This document shows positions 1 through 6,657 of a stretch of DNA of 24,260 bases, piece by piece. Position numbers and translations under genes: made by a program. The number at the start of each line of letters is the position of its first letter. Positions within the stretch are counted from its first letter, which is position 1. The notes under the pieces were generated by a model. The model saw only the letters and a list, made by a program, of their open reading frames with translations. It was not told the origin of the DNA and did not search any database. Source of the DNA: Anaerotignum sp. (GTDB taxonomy: Bacteria > Bacillota > Clostridia > Lachnospirales > Anaerotignaceae); NCBI GenBank assembly GCA_020024255.1, contig JAHHTX010000022.1, forward strand, positions 1 through 24,260. The letters are read 5' to 3'.

Positions 1-3
1 ATA

Positions 4-32
4 TTGTAATTTTTGTCATTTCAGTGTACAAT
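4..32 (+). promoter_or_regulatory. Sigma-A promoter of the bacteriohemerythrin gene
   Basis: TTGTAA at 4-9 and TACAAT at 27-32 are separated by 17 bases, a good sigma-A arrangement. The leader to the start codon at 118 is about 80 bases. Confidence 0.6.
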
Positions 33-117
33 CAAAAAGAATACGCAGCAAATCGTAAATTGCTGTGTTGTAGAAGAAATTTGCGGAAAAATTTTGTAGG
101 AGAAAGAAGGTTTTGGT

Positions 118-519
118 ATGAGAAAATATGAATTGACAAAAGAATTGGAAAGCGGCAATATCATCATTGACAATGAGCATAGAGAACTATTTCGGGCAGT
201 AAACCAGCTTATGGATGCCTGTGGACAGGGGAAGGGCCGTGCAGCCATTGAAGGTACAGTAAAATTTCTCTTGGACTATGTAGATAAACATTTTGCACAT
301 GAAGAACAGCTTCAGAAAACAAGTGGATATCCCGGTTTTGCGGCACACCATATATTCCACGAAAACTATAAGCAGAAACTTCGCCAGATTGCCAATGGTA
401 TTATGACACACAAAACAACCATTGCGGATTTGTCTACATTGAATGCCCATGTAGCGGTATTGGTATCCCATATCAAATTGGAAGACAAAAAACTGGGTAC
501 ATATTTGCAGAAGAAATAA
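118..519 (+). CDS. Bacteriohemerythrin (oxygen-binding diiron protein)
   Basis: A cytoplasmic four-helix-bundle protein of 133 residues, the usual length of a single-domain bacteriohemerythrin. It carries the expected diiron ligand series: H21 in DNEH, H58 in KHF, E62 in the HEE segment, H77 and H81 in HHIFH, and H118 with D123 in HIKLED. The family binds O2 reversibly and is thought to buffer or deliver oxygen; in an anaerobe the likely role is oxygen sensing or protection. There is no attached signalling domain or membrane segment, so a chemotaxis-receptor role is unlikely. The ATG at 118 follows a purine-rich AGGAGAAAGAAGG stretch. It has its own promoter at 4-32 and a terminator at 562-587, so it is probably monocistronic. 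Confidence 0.9.
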   Translation: MRKYELTKELESGNIIIDNEHRELFRAVNQLMDACGQGKGRAAIEGTVKFLLDYVDKHFAHEEQLQKTSGYPGFAAHHIFHENYKQKLRQIANGIMTHKTTIADLSTLNAHVAVLVSHIKLEDKKLGTYLQKK

Positions 520-561
520 TGAAATAATGAAAAAATCTGGTAAAGAATCATTCTTGCGAAA

Positions 562-587
562 AAAGTCGGTATACGCCGGCTTTTTTT
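562..587 (+). terminator. Rho-independent terminator after bacteriohemerythrin
   Basis: AAAGTCGG and CCGGCTTT pair with one G-U around a six-base loop, and the 3' arm runs into seven Ts. Confidence 0.8.
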
Positions 588-674
588 ATTTAGCATAACT
601 TTTTTCACTTTATGTCTGATGAAGGAAAATGGTTTCCATATGCTCGAAATCAGTCACGAAACAATATGGAATAC

Positions 675-707
675 TTGACTTACTGTTTCGATTTATTGTA
701 ATATAAT
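675..707 (+). promoter_or_regulatory. Probable sigma-A promoter of the stalk-domain protein
   Basis: TTGACT at 675-680 is followed after 18 bases by TAATAT (699-704), which overlaps a perfect TATAAT at 702-707 (21-base spacing). Which -10 is used is unclear. Confidence 0.5.
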
Positions 708-752
708 AAAAAAGTCACAATAAGTGATAAGAAGGGAAAAGGGAGGATTTTT

Positions 753-1412
753 ATGAGAAAAAAACTAATTTCATTATTTCTGGTGTTACTTTGTTTGTTT
801 ACCCCAACAGGAGCATGGGCAATATCCTTACAGGTGGACAATGTGCCGTTGAATACGGATACAGAGCCTATTCTCATTGAGGACAGAGCCTTTGTGCCTA
901 TGCGTGCCGTGCTGGAGGCATTGGAAGCAGACATTCAGTGGAATGGGGAACAAAGACAGGTCAAGGCAATAAAGGATAACCATACTCTAACGTTTACACT
1001 GAATCAGAAAACAGCTTATGTTGATGGTAAACCCTATACATTGCCTGTTTCGCCGGTGTCGGTCAATGGGCGTGTATTACTCCCTGCCCGCTTTGTTTCG
1101 GAGCATTTGGGGTGTAGTGTATTTTGGGACAAGCAGGCAGACTGTGTTTTTGTATTTACCAATGATGCACTTGCCAAAGCATATCAGGAAAGGAAAACAG
1201 CACCTTCTGTTCCGGTATGGCAGCAGAAAAAGCAGACGCCTGCACCTCAGCGTATACAGCCCGAAGCACCCAAGTCCCGCACAATCTATATTACCAGAAC
1301 AGGCAAACGCTATCATTATGACAACCATTGCAACGGCGGTACTTATTTCCCGTCCACATTGGAGCAGGCAAGGGCAAAAGGTCTGACTCCCTGTAAAAAG
1401 TGTGTGGGATAA
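753..1412 (+). CDS. Secreted stalk-domain protein (copper amine oxidase N-terminal-like) with C-terminal Cys/His metal-site motif
   Basis: A 219-residue exported protein. Residues 1-23 form a signal peptide (RKK, hydrophobic stretch, cleavage near AWA). Residues 24-137 match the copper amine oxidase N-terminal/stalk fold common in Clostridia, with two characteristic strand-helix units, RAFVPMRAVLEALEADIQW (45-63) and GRVLLPARFVSEHLGCSVFW (106-125). A proline- and glutamine-rich linker (151-175) leads to a short C-terminal module with Y187, H188, H192, C193 and CKKC (214-217), resembling the small Cys-rich module on many Firmicute surface proteins (compare the Ada metal site). The function is unknown; surface attachment or metal/thiol binding is inference. 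A GGAGG lies just upstream of the ATG. No clear terminator follows. Confidence 0.8.
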   Translation: MRKKLISLFLVLLCLFTPTGAWAISLQVDNVPLNTDTEPILIEDRAFVPMRAVLEALEADIQWNGEQRQVKAIKDNHTLTFTLNQKTAYVDGKPYTLPVSPVSVNGRVLLPARFVSEHLGCSVFWDKQADCVFVFTNDALAKAYQERKTAPSVPVWQQKKQTPAPQRIQPEAPKSRTIYITRTGKRYHYDNHCNGGTYFPSTLEQARAKGLTPCKKCVG

Positions 1413-1524
1413 CAAACTACGTATAAAATAGGCAAAAAACAGACAAATTTAGGGGATTTTCGCATAATATACAATAAAAAATTGATTATGGAGTGAAAAT
1501 TTTTTTGTTTTTTACAACAATAAC

Positions 1525-1553
1525 TTTACATTTTTACAACTTTGTACTATACT
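1525..1553 (+). promoter_or_regulatory. Sigma-A promoter of the repeat lipoprotein
   Basis: TTTACA at 1525-1530 and TATACT at 1548-1553 with a 17-base spacer. The leader to the ATG at 1608 is about 50 bases. Confidence 0.75.
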
Positions 1554-1607
1554 GTATCCAGAAATGCTTAAAAGGTTATGAGCATTGAAAAAAAGGAGGA
1601 AATAAAA

Positions 1608-1880
1608 ATGAAAAAGAGATTATTTGCACTGGCACTGGCAGCTATGACAGCACTGTCCTTCGCAGGCTGCGGTGGCGACAAAACCACTGAAGATGCACAG
1701 GATCAGCAGAATGTAGAAGCTACAACAGATGAAGCTGCAACAGACGAAGCTGCAACAGACGAAGCTGCTACAGACGAAGCTGCAACAGATGAAGTTGCAA
1801 CAGACGAAGCTGCTACAGACGAAGCTGCAACAGATGAAGCTGCAACAGATGAAGCTGCTACAGAGGAAGCTGCTGAATAA
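1608..1880 (+). CDS. Small lipoprotein with ten TDEAA pentapeptide repeats
   Basis: A 90-residue protein. Residues 1-20 are a lipoprotein signal peptide (MKKR, hydrophobic core) ending in a lipobox-like SFAGC with C21 as the lipidation site. After a short acidic linker (22-39) the rest is ten near-perfect copies of TDEAA (residues 40-89; unit 5 is TDEVA and unit 10 TEEAA) plus a final E. The mature protein would be a strongly acidic chain, perhaps helical or extended, tethered outside the membrane. I know no function; a spacer, cation binder or wall-associated sink are guesses. The ATG at 1608 is preferred over one at 1578 because AAGGAGGA lies eight bases before it and the signal peptide begins there. 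It has its own promoter and terminator. Confidence 0.8.
   Translation: MKKRLFALALAAMTALSFAGCGGDKTTEDAQDQQNVEATTDEAATDEAATDEAATDEAATDEVATDEAATDEAATDEAATDEAATEEAAE
1725..1874 (+). repeat. Ten tandem 15-bp in-frame repeats (TDEAA)
   Basis: The unit reads roughly ACAGAYGAAGCTGCW. Copies differ mainly at synonymous third positions (GAT/GAC, GCA/GCT) plus one V and one E substitution. As the unit is a multiple of three, copy-number change would alter length without shifting frame. Confidence 0.9.
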
Positions 1881-1923
1881 TCAAGAGCTTTTCATGGGTC
1901 GTTGTAAAACGATACATAAGAAG

Positions 1924-1953
1924 AAAGTGCCGATTTTATCGGCACTTTTTTTG
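1924..1953 (+). terminator. Terminator after the repeat lipoprotein
   Basis: An 11-bp stem, AAAGTGCCGAT paired with ATCGGCACTTT, followed by a T run. Confidence 0.85.
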
Positions 1954-1972
1954 TTTTGTCATTGGAATAGGC

Positions 1973-2010
1973 AAAAGGACTGTTTTCTTTTTTGAGGAAA
2001 CAGTCCTTTT
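1973..2010. terminator. Bidirectional terminator between convergent units
   Basis: AAAAGGACTGTTT at 1973-1985 pairs perfectly with AAACAGTCCTTTT at 1998-2010. It lies between the lipoprotein (+) and the anti-sigma gene (-) and probably ends the minus-strand sigma operon. Confidence 0.7.
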
Positions 2011-2040
2011 GTGATATAAAAAATAATTGTATAGGGGCTG

Positions 2041-2886
2041 TTAGAAAATGTTTTTGGGTATGGTAAACCGTACAATACCCATAGAACCGGGGGCGATTTC
2101 GTATTCGTTGAATACAATGACCAAATCACCGTTTGCAGTGGGGTAGAAACTTTCTGTGCCTGTCAGAGCAGTGAAGCCACCTTCCTCACCTTCGGGGAAG
2201 TAACTTACCCCTTCATCGGCTTTCATTTGTTCTTTCATCTGTTCTTTGATATTGGCTGTAACGGCAGCCAGTTTTTCGGAACTGCCAAGGTAATCTGCAA
2301 GGGATATTGCTTTCTCCGTTTTTTTGTCTATGGTAAATACTTTTACGGATTCTGCACCGCTTGCACCAGTTATCGTTGCATGAATGGCAAGGCTTACATA
2401 CGCTTCATTGTCAAATACCACTTCATAGTTGGATTCCACGGAGAAATGTGCGTTGCCTGCTGTTTCTGCCAGTTCCTTTTCATAGATGGCAATGAAGGTT
2501 TCTGCATAATCTTCAATATCTTTGTTGACTATGGCGTCACTGCCTATTTTTGGCACATTGATGTCTGCCTCCATATTACCCGTTTGGTCTTTGTAATTGC
2601 GGAAGGTGACCACCCTTGCAATACTGCCAATAACAGGTATGCCATCCATGGCATTGGCAATGGCAGGGCTAATGTTCACAGCTGCACCGAATGTTACCAC
2701 AACGGCGGCGGCAGTCAGACCTGCTTTTCTCCATTGAAAGGAAAATGCTGTTTTTTTCTGTGTTTCTTTTCCTTTGCGGATACCCTGTGCTATGCGTTCC
2801 TTTGCCGCCTTTGGTACAGGGATATTTTCATATTCTTTTTTCCATAGGTTAATGCAATCTTTGCCTGTTTGTTCTGTTTTTCTCAT
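2041..2886 (-). CDS. rsiV: RsiV-like anti-sigma factor (DUF4179/DUF3298 type)
   Basis: A 281-residue single-pass membrane protein. Residues 1-50 are a charged cytoplasmic part expected to bind the sigma factor; about 55-72 (AGLTAAAVVVTFGAAV) is the membrane segment, followed by the family motif NISPAIANAMDGIPVIGSIA. The extracytoplasmic region ends in the DUF3298 hallmark GDLVIVFNEYEIAPGSMG. In Bacillus and Clostridioides, RsiV binds lysozyme, is then cleaved by signal peptidase and a site-2 protease, and releases SigV. The ATG at 2886 is chosen over a TTG at 2889 because a GAGG overlapping the sigma stop codon is well placed for it, implying translational coupling. The family is fairly certain; the lysozyme ligand is inferred. 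Confidence 0.8.
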   Translation of the reverse strand: MRKTEQTGKDCINLWKKEYENIPVPKAAKERIAQGIRKGKETQKKTAFSFQWRKAGLTAAAVVVTFGAAVNISPAIANAMDGIPVIGSIARVVTFRNYKDQTGNMEADINVPKIGSDAIVNKDIEDYAETFIAIYEKELAETAGNAHFSVESNYEVVFDNEAYVSLAIHATITGASGAESVKVFTIDKKTEKAISLADYLGSSEKLAAVTANIKEQMKEQMKADEGVSYFPEGEEGGFTALTGTESFYPTANGDLVIVFNEYEIAPGSMGIVRFTIPKNIF

Positions 2887-2892
2887 CAATCC

Positions 2893-3405
2893 TCATTCCT
2901 TTCTGCTTTCTTTTGGGGAAAGATTTGTTTTCAATTTTTTCAGTGTGCGGTAAAGTCTTGCTTTTATGGTATTCAAGTTTTCACCCAAAGCCTGTGCAAT
3001 ATCCTCTAAACGCATATCTTCTATATACCGCAGAATAATCAGTGTCCGTTCTTTTGGTGGCAGACTTTGTAAGATATCCGAAAGCTCCCATTTACTGTGC
3101 AGGGCTTGAATATCCTCGGAAAATTCCTGCACATCGGAAAGGGTTTCTATATTTTCTACGGTATCCACTCGTTTTTGTTTTCGCAAAAGCTCTAGCGCCG
3201 TGTTGATGACAATGCGGTAAAGCCATGTTTCCAGATAGTTGTCGTTTTTCACATGGTGACAGTCACGAATGGCACGAAAGGCACTTTCCTGTACAACATC
3301 TAGTGCATCTGCTTCGTTTTGTACATAGCTGTATGCCAGACGGTAGTATTTTTCATATTGGCTTAGGAGGATATGTTCAATGGTTGTTTCCCGTTTCTTT
3401 TGCAT
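2893..3405 (-). CDS. sigV: ECF sigma factor, SigV-like
   Basis: A 170-residue ECF sigma factor. Region 2 (about 17-77) contains YRLAYSYVQNEADALDVVQESAFRAI in two segments and WLYRIVINTALELLRK; region 4 (about 108-160) has LPPKERTLIILRYIEDM followed by the helix-turn-helix LEDIAQALGENLNTIKARL. There is no regulatory extension. The reading frame stays open 74 codons upstream, but that part is low-complexity; the ATG at 3405 is chosen because AAAGGAGG lies six to thirteen bases before it. The gene is first in a two-gene operon with the anti-sigma factor, which starts just past its stop. The partner type suggests control of envelope or lysozyme-resistance genes, none of which I see in this window. 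Confidence 0.85.
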   Translation of the reverse strand: MQKKRETTIEHILLSQYEKYYRLAYSYVQNEADALDVVQESAFRAIRDCHHVKNDNYLETWLYRIVINTALELLRKQKRVDTVENIETLSDVQEFSEDIQALHSKWELSDILQSLPPKERTLIILRYIEDMRLEDIAQALGENLNTIKARLYRTLKKLKTNLSPKESRKE

Positions 3406-3432
3406 AAGCTGCCTCCTTTTTTGTTTTCTGTT

Positions 3433-3464
3433 TATTAGATGCACAAAAAGGGAAAAAAGTTGCA
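3433..3464 (-). promoter_or_regulatory. Probable ECF-type autoregulatory promoter of the sigma operon
   Basis: On the minus strand TGCAACTT (3457-3464) with the AAC core typical of ECF -35 elements is followed at ECF-like spacing by CATCTAATA, resembling the CGTC-type -10. It gives a leader of roughly 25 bases to the ATG at 3405. Self-activation is the usual arrangement for such pairs. Confidence 0.5.
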
Positions 3465-3546
3465 GAAATTTTAAATTTTTTTTTGAAAGCAGGAAAAAAA
3501 GAGGAAAAAGGGGAGAGATTGTGCCAAAACAAAGGAAAAGCCTGCC

Positions 3547-3575
3547 TTTACCCAAAGGGGTGAATATGGTATACT
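3547..3575 (+). promoter_or_regulatory. Sigma-A promoter of the DUF4321-nfo unit
   Basis: TTTACC at 3547-3552, a 17-base spacer and TATACT at 3570-3575. Confidence 0.7.
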
Positions 3576-3609
3576 TTGGGACAGAATAGAGAAAAGCGGG
3601 GGAGAGAGA

Positions 3610-3867
3610 ATGAAAGGTCGAAGTCAAAATATATGGGTGCTGTTGCTGCTGCTTTTGGCAGGCATTGTATTGGGTGGATTTGTAGGAGAACTTTTGGGCA
3701 GCTTTCCTGCTTTAAAATGGTTGGCATATGGAAAGACATTTGGTACTACTGCACCAATCGTATTGGATCTTGGTGTTTTGACTCTACAGCTGGGGCTTCA
3801 GATACAGTTTACCATTGCAGGCATATTCGGTATTGTTCTGGCTTTTCTGGTTTATCGGAAGATGTAG
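3610..3867 (+). CDS. Small membrane protein, DUF4321-like
   Basis: An 85-residue protein with two hydrophobic segments, about 8-28 (VLLLLLLAGIVLGGFVGELLG) and 60-82 (GLQIQFTIAGIFGIVLAFLVY in part), joined by a loop containing YGKTFGTTAPIVLDLGVLTL. Length and the GxxxG-rich first helix plus the LDLGVL segment fit the uncharacterised DUF4321 family of Firmicutes. The ATG at 3610 follows a GGGGAGAGA purine stretch. Endonuclease IV starts 30 bases downstream in the same direction, so the two probably share the promoter at 3547-3575, though nothing ties their functions together. Confidence 0.75.
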   Translation: MKGRSQNIWVLLLLLLAGIVLGGFVGELLGSFPALKWLAYGKTFGTTAPIVLDLGVLTLQLGLQIQFTIAGIFGIVLAFLVYRKM

Positions 3868-3897
3868 GCACAAAAGTATTGTGAAGGGAGAAATCAT

Positions 3898-4734
3898 ATG
3901 TTTTATGTAGGATGTCATCTGTCATCAGCAAAGGGTTATCTTGCCATGGGAAAAGAGGCAGTGAAACTGGGGGCAAACACCTTCCAGTTTTTTACGAGAA
4001 ATCCAAGAGGCGGAAGTGTAAAGCCACTGGATTTGGAGGATATAGAGGCATATCGTGATTTTGCAAAGGAAAACGGTATAGGGAAAATTCTTGCCCATGC
4101 CCCTTATACCATGAATGCCTGTGCCGCAGACGAAAACCTTATCCATTTTGCGGAAAAGGTGATGACAGAGGACTTGGAGCGGCTTTCCTTTTTGCCAGAA
4201 GCTATGTATAATTTCCATCCCGGCAGTCATGTGAAACAGGGTGCGGAAATGGGAATGCAAAAGATTGCCGATATGCTGAACCGTGTGCTTTCGCCAGACA
4301 CCAATACCCTCGTGCTTTTGGAAACCATGGCAGGCAAAGGCACTGAAGTTGGACGAAATTTTGCAGAATTGCAAGGGATATTGGAAAAGGTGGAACTGCG
4401 GGAAAAAATGGGCATCTGCTTGGATACCTGTCATATCTTTGATGGGGGATATGATATTGTTCATGATTTGGAAGGGGTGCTGTCTGAATTTGACCATATC
4501 ATTGGTTTGGAGCATCTTCATGCTGTTCATCTGAACGACAGCAAAAATCCTTTGGGCAGCCATAAAGACCGCCATGCCTGTCTAGATGAAGGGGAAATTG
4601 GCATAAATGCCCTTTCTGCCATCATCAACCACCCTGCTTTTGCAGATATTCCTTTTCTTTTGGAAACGCCTAATGATGCAAAAGGATACCAAAAAGAAAT
4701 TGCATGGCTGAAAAGCCTGTACCAAGGAAAATAA
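3898..4734 (+). CDS. nfo: Endonuclease IV (AP endonuclease)
   Basis: A 278-residue TIM-barrel enzyme that cuts DNA 5' to abasic sites in base excision repair. All nine metal-binding positions expected from E. coli Nfo can be placed: H67 (AHAPY), H107 (FHPGSH), E142 (ETMAGKG), D176 and H179 (LDTCHIFDGGYD), H211 (HLNDSK), D224 and H226 (HKDRH), and E256 (LLETP), giving the tri-zinc site. Length is normal for bacterial Nfo. AAGGGAG precedes the ATG at 3898. The gene ends seven bases before the stem of a strong hairpin at 4741-4777. Confidence 0.97.
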   Translation: MFYVGCHLSSAKGYLAMGKEAVKLGANTFQFFTRNPRGGSVKPLDLEDIEAYRDFAKENGIGKILAHAPYTMNACAADENLIHFAEKVMTEDLERLSFLPEAMYNFHPGSHVKQGAEMGMQKIADMLNRVLSPDTNTLVLLETMAGKGTEVGRNFAELQGILEKVELREKMGICLDTCHIFDGGYDIVHDLEGVLSEFDHIIGLEHLHAVHLNDSKNPLGSHKDRHACLDEGEIGINALSAIINHPAFADIPFLLETPNDAKGYQKEIAWLKSLYQGK

Positions 4735-4740
4735 AAGAAA

Positions 4741-4777
4741 AACCCCCTTGTATTGTGAGCGAAGATACAAGGGGGTT
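4741..4777 (-). terminator. Convergent terminator between nfo and folT
   Basis: A 13-bp perfect stem (AACCCCCTTGTAT with ATACAAGGGGGTT) around an 11-base loop. The T-rich tail is best on the minus strand, serving folT; on the plus strand the tail is weaker but could also stop nfo transcripts. Confidence 0.8.
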
Positions 4778-4789
4778 GTTGTCTTTGGG

Positions 4790-5299
4790 TTATACTGCCC
4801 GTTGTAAATGGGGGATGAGGCTCACCATCAGGCGAATGCCCAAAAATTCAATGATGCCGTTGACAACACAGCGGAAAATCCGTGTAGGCAATAAAGCCAA
4901 ATACGGTGTATGGTATAACTGACTGAGCCAAATGGTATTGAGAATCAGGGAGCCGATGATTTCTGTCAAAAGGACAACCAGTAAAATCCGCATAGTGGTA
5001 TGATTTTTATGCAGGAGTCCATAGAGAATGCCTACAATACAGGCAGTCAGGGTGAATCCCGGAAGAAACTGGTCGGAAGGAAACAGTGTTGCACCAATGA
5101 TATCAGATATGACAGAAACAATTCCGGATTGGATAGGCCCAAATAAAATCCCTGCCAAGGCAATAGGCAGAAAAGAAAACCCGATTTTCATATTCCAAGC
5201 GGATATGGAGAGAAAACGGGAGAGAATAATTTGCAGGGCAATGAGCATTGCCATGATGACCATTTGTTTTGTTGTGATTTTTTTCGTATTTTCAAGCAT
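4790..5299 (-). CDS. folT: ECF transporter S component, FolT family (folate uptake)
   Basis: A 169-residue hydrophobic protein with about five to six membrane segments, the size of ECF substrate-binding (S) components. The segments SISAWNMKIGFSFLPIALAG, FGPIQSGIVSVISDIIGATL and FLPGFTLTACIVGILYGLL match the FolT-type pattern; S components dock on a shared EcfAAT energising module, which is not in this window. The ATG at 5299 is chosen over an upstream in-frame start at 5371 because AAGGAGG lies at 5310-5316 and the upstream codons fall between the start and the riboswitch. A tetrahydrofolate riboswitch in its leader independently supports folate as the substrate. Confidence 0.85.
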   Translation of the reverse strand: MLENTKKITTKQMVIMAMLIALQIILSRFLSISAWNMKIGFSFLPIALAGILFGPIQSGIVSVISDIIGATLFPSDQFLPGFTLTACIVGILYGLLHKNHTTMRILLVVLLTEIIGSLILNTIWLSQLYHTPYLALLPTRIFRCVVNGIIEFLGIRLMVSLIPHLQRAV

Positions 5300-5398
5300 A
5301 GAAAAAAAGCCCTCCTTGTTTTTTGTTTTCGTTTTGCAAATACCCCTTTTTGGGCTTGCTGTGGATAACAAAGAGCGCTCACTTCTTCTTTATTATGG

Positions 5399-5497
5399 AC
5401 AGCGGGATGCGGACTTTGCATCGCAAGGAAGAATCCTTTTCGTTCCTGTGACAACTCCCCGTCCACAAGACACTTGACGCACAAAATCCTACTCTGT
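5399..5497 (-). promoter_or_regulatory. Tetrahydrofolate (THF) riboswitch
   Basis: The minus-strand leader of folT carries the conserved core of the class I THF aptamer: GAGTAG (5489-5494), then GCGTCAAGTG, a GGGGAGTTG segment and a closing CCGCTGT. Helices I can draw: P1 ACAG/CTGT (5494-5497 with 5399-5402); a 7-bp TCTTGTG/CACAGGA helix; AAGGA/TCCTT; and GATGC/GCATC near the 3' end. No intrinsic terminator is evident between aptamer and gene, so control may be at translation or through a longer-range fold. Found from motif and pairing, not a covariance search. Confidence 0.88.
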
Positions 5498-5530
5498 ATT
5501 TGCCGCAGAAAAACCTTTCTCTGCACGTTT

Positions 5531-5559
5531 ATTGTATCATTCTTTTTTTTGGCTGTAAA
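5531..5559 (-). promoter_or_regulatory. Sigma-A promoter of the riboswitch-folT transcript
   Basis: Minus strand TTTACA (5554-5559), 17-base spacer, TACAAT (5531-5536). Transcription would start about 25 bases before the aptamer. Confidence 0.8.
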
Positions 5560-5589
5560 GAGAAAGACCTTATTTTTTGGCAAAAGCCA

Positions 5590-6069
5590 TCATACAGGAC
5601 GCAATAAATAGAAGGGCAGGTGGAGATATTTGTCCTCTGTTTGGGAAACCTGAAAGATTGCCTTGTTTCTTGGTATTTTTTTGATATATGGTGTATGATT
5701 TCCCCAGTCTATGGCAGAGGCAATGCGGGAAAGACGGATGTAGTCTACGACTTTTTCTCCTTTGCAGAATATCAGTATATTTTCTTCGTACATACCGCAG
5801 TAATAAGGGTCAAGCCATCTGACGTTGACATGGGTTGCCTTTTTTACGTCTTTTTTGGAAGTATATGCACCCACAAGGAGAACAGAATCCCAGTTTCCGA
5901 TGATTTCCTCATCTAGATTGACCACACTCTCTGTGTGAATCTTCTGCTGCAGAAGATATGTTTTTTCCTTGTTTGGTGTGATTCTCCGAAAATCGTGGTA
6001 GGCAGAAATACAGGTGCAGGCAATGAGCAGAATACAGATTCGTTGAAGCCATTTATGCAGATTGTTCAT
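5590..6069 (-). CDS. Unrecognised protein with N-terminal membrane anchor or signal peptide
   Basis: A 159-residue protein I do not recognise. Residues about 5-22 (HKWLQRICILLIACTCIS) are hydrophobic after a basic start, giving an anchor or signal peptide; the rest is a mixed alpha/beta region with no cysteine motif, including WDSVLLVGAYTSKKDVKK and VRWLDPYYCGMYEENILIF. The ATG at 6069 is chosen because AAGGAG (6079-6084) lies eight bases upstream; a GTG at 6078 and an ATG at 6075 are too close to it. That ribosome binding site overlaps the stop codon of the preceding gene, so the two are translationally coupled and probably work together. Confidence 0.65.
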   Translation of the reverse strand: MNNLHKWLQRICILLIACTCISAYHDFRRITPNKEKTYLLQQKIHTESVVNLDEEIIGNWDSVLLVGAYTSKKDVKKATHVNVRWLDPYYCGMYEENILIFCKGEKVVDYIRLSRIASAIDWGNHTPYIKKIPRNKAIFQVSQTEDKYLHLPFYLLRPV

Positions 6070-6081
6070 GGGCATCACTCC

Positions 6082-6657
6082 TTATTGTGCGGCAAAGACA
6101 GTCAGAAATTTTCGTTTTGAGGAAAAAGAACCGGCAAGGGTCAGGTGTTCCGGAGAAAGGGCAAGGTCTTTGGTAAACATGGTAAAGAGCCTGTCTGTTT
6201 CCAAAAAGCCGCCGTTTCCAAAATAAAAGCAAATGGCAGGTGCGTCCTTTGGAATTTCCTTGAATAAGTCCTCGCCATAGCTGCGAATGGATTTTCCCGT
6301 ACCAACGCCGAGGTTTTCTTTCAGGAAGGCAAATTCGATGTCCAGATGCAGAAATTCCTGCGACGCATAGTAGACGGCTGCGATGAAGTCAGAGAGAGCT
6401 GTTTCATCGGCAAAACAGAGAGCCTGAGAAGAAAAAGAGGCATCTCCTTGCAAAGTACAGACAAACCAAGGTGCAGAAAGTGCGGCAAAAGAAATGTTGT
6501 GGGGACGTTTTTGGATAATTTCCCTGTCATCTATGGCAAAAACCAGTGTGTTTCCCGTCAGTGCAGAAGCAAGAGGGACTTTTCTTTTTTTCAGTTGTTG
6601 TTTTAAGGTATCAGATGCGCCATACAGACGAACCCCGTCAGAATGAAAGCCAAGCAT
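6082..6657 (-). CDS. Unrecognised cytoplasmic protein
   Basis: A 191-residue protein without signal peptide or membrane segment, and with no motif I can name. It opens MLGFHSDGVRLYGASDTLKQ and has a probable alpha/beta fold, with a glycine-containing segment ENLGVGTGKSIRSYGEDL and a late ICFYFGNGGFLETDRLF. AGGAGGAG lies six bases before the ATG at 6657. It is the first gene of a two-gene unit with the membrane-anchored protein that follows. A possible -10 (TACAAT, minus strand, 6704-6709) is upstream but its -35 is poor. Confidence 0.65.
   Translation of the reverse strand: MLGFHSDGVRLYGASDTLKQQLKKRKVPLASALTGNTLVFAIDDREIIQKRPHNISFAALSAPWFVCTLQGDASFSSQALCFADETALSDFIAAVYYASQEFLHLDIEFAFLKENLGVGTGKSIRSYGEDLFKEIPKDAPAICFYFGNGGFLETDRLFTMFTKDLALSPEHLTLAGSFSSKRKFLTVFAAQ

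Noticed and set aside
70..82. TTGTAGAAGAAAT before bacteriohemerythrin, matching the right edge of the BlaI-type operator
   Set aside because: Only one half-site is present (no CTACA partner at the right distance), and it lies downstream of the promoter; probably chance.
1725..1874. Tandem repeats that might suggest a CRISPR or satellite array
   Set aside because: The unit is 15 bp without spacers and stays in frame in a lipoprotein gene.
2031..2050. GGGGCTGTTAGAAAAT-like stretch resembling an insertion-sequence end
   Set aside because: No matching inverted end, target duplication or transposase; it includes the stop codon of the anti-sigma gene.
3406..3627. N-terminal extension of the ECF sigma factor reading frame
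   Set aside because: Low-complexity residues, contains the predicted promoter, and a strong ribosome binding site points to the ATG at 3405.
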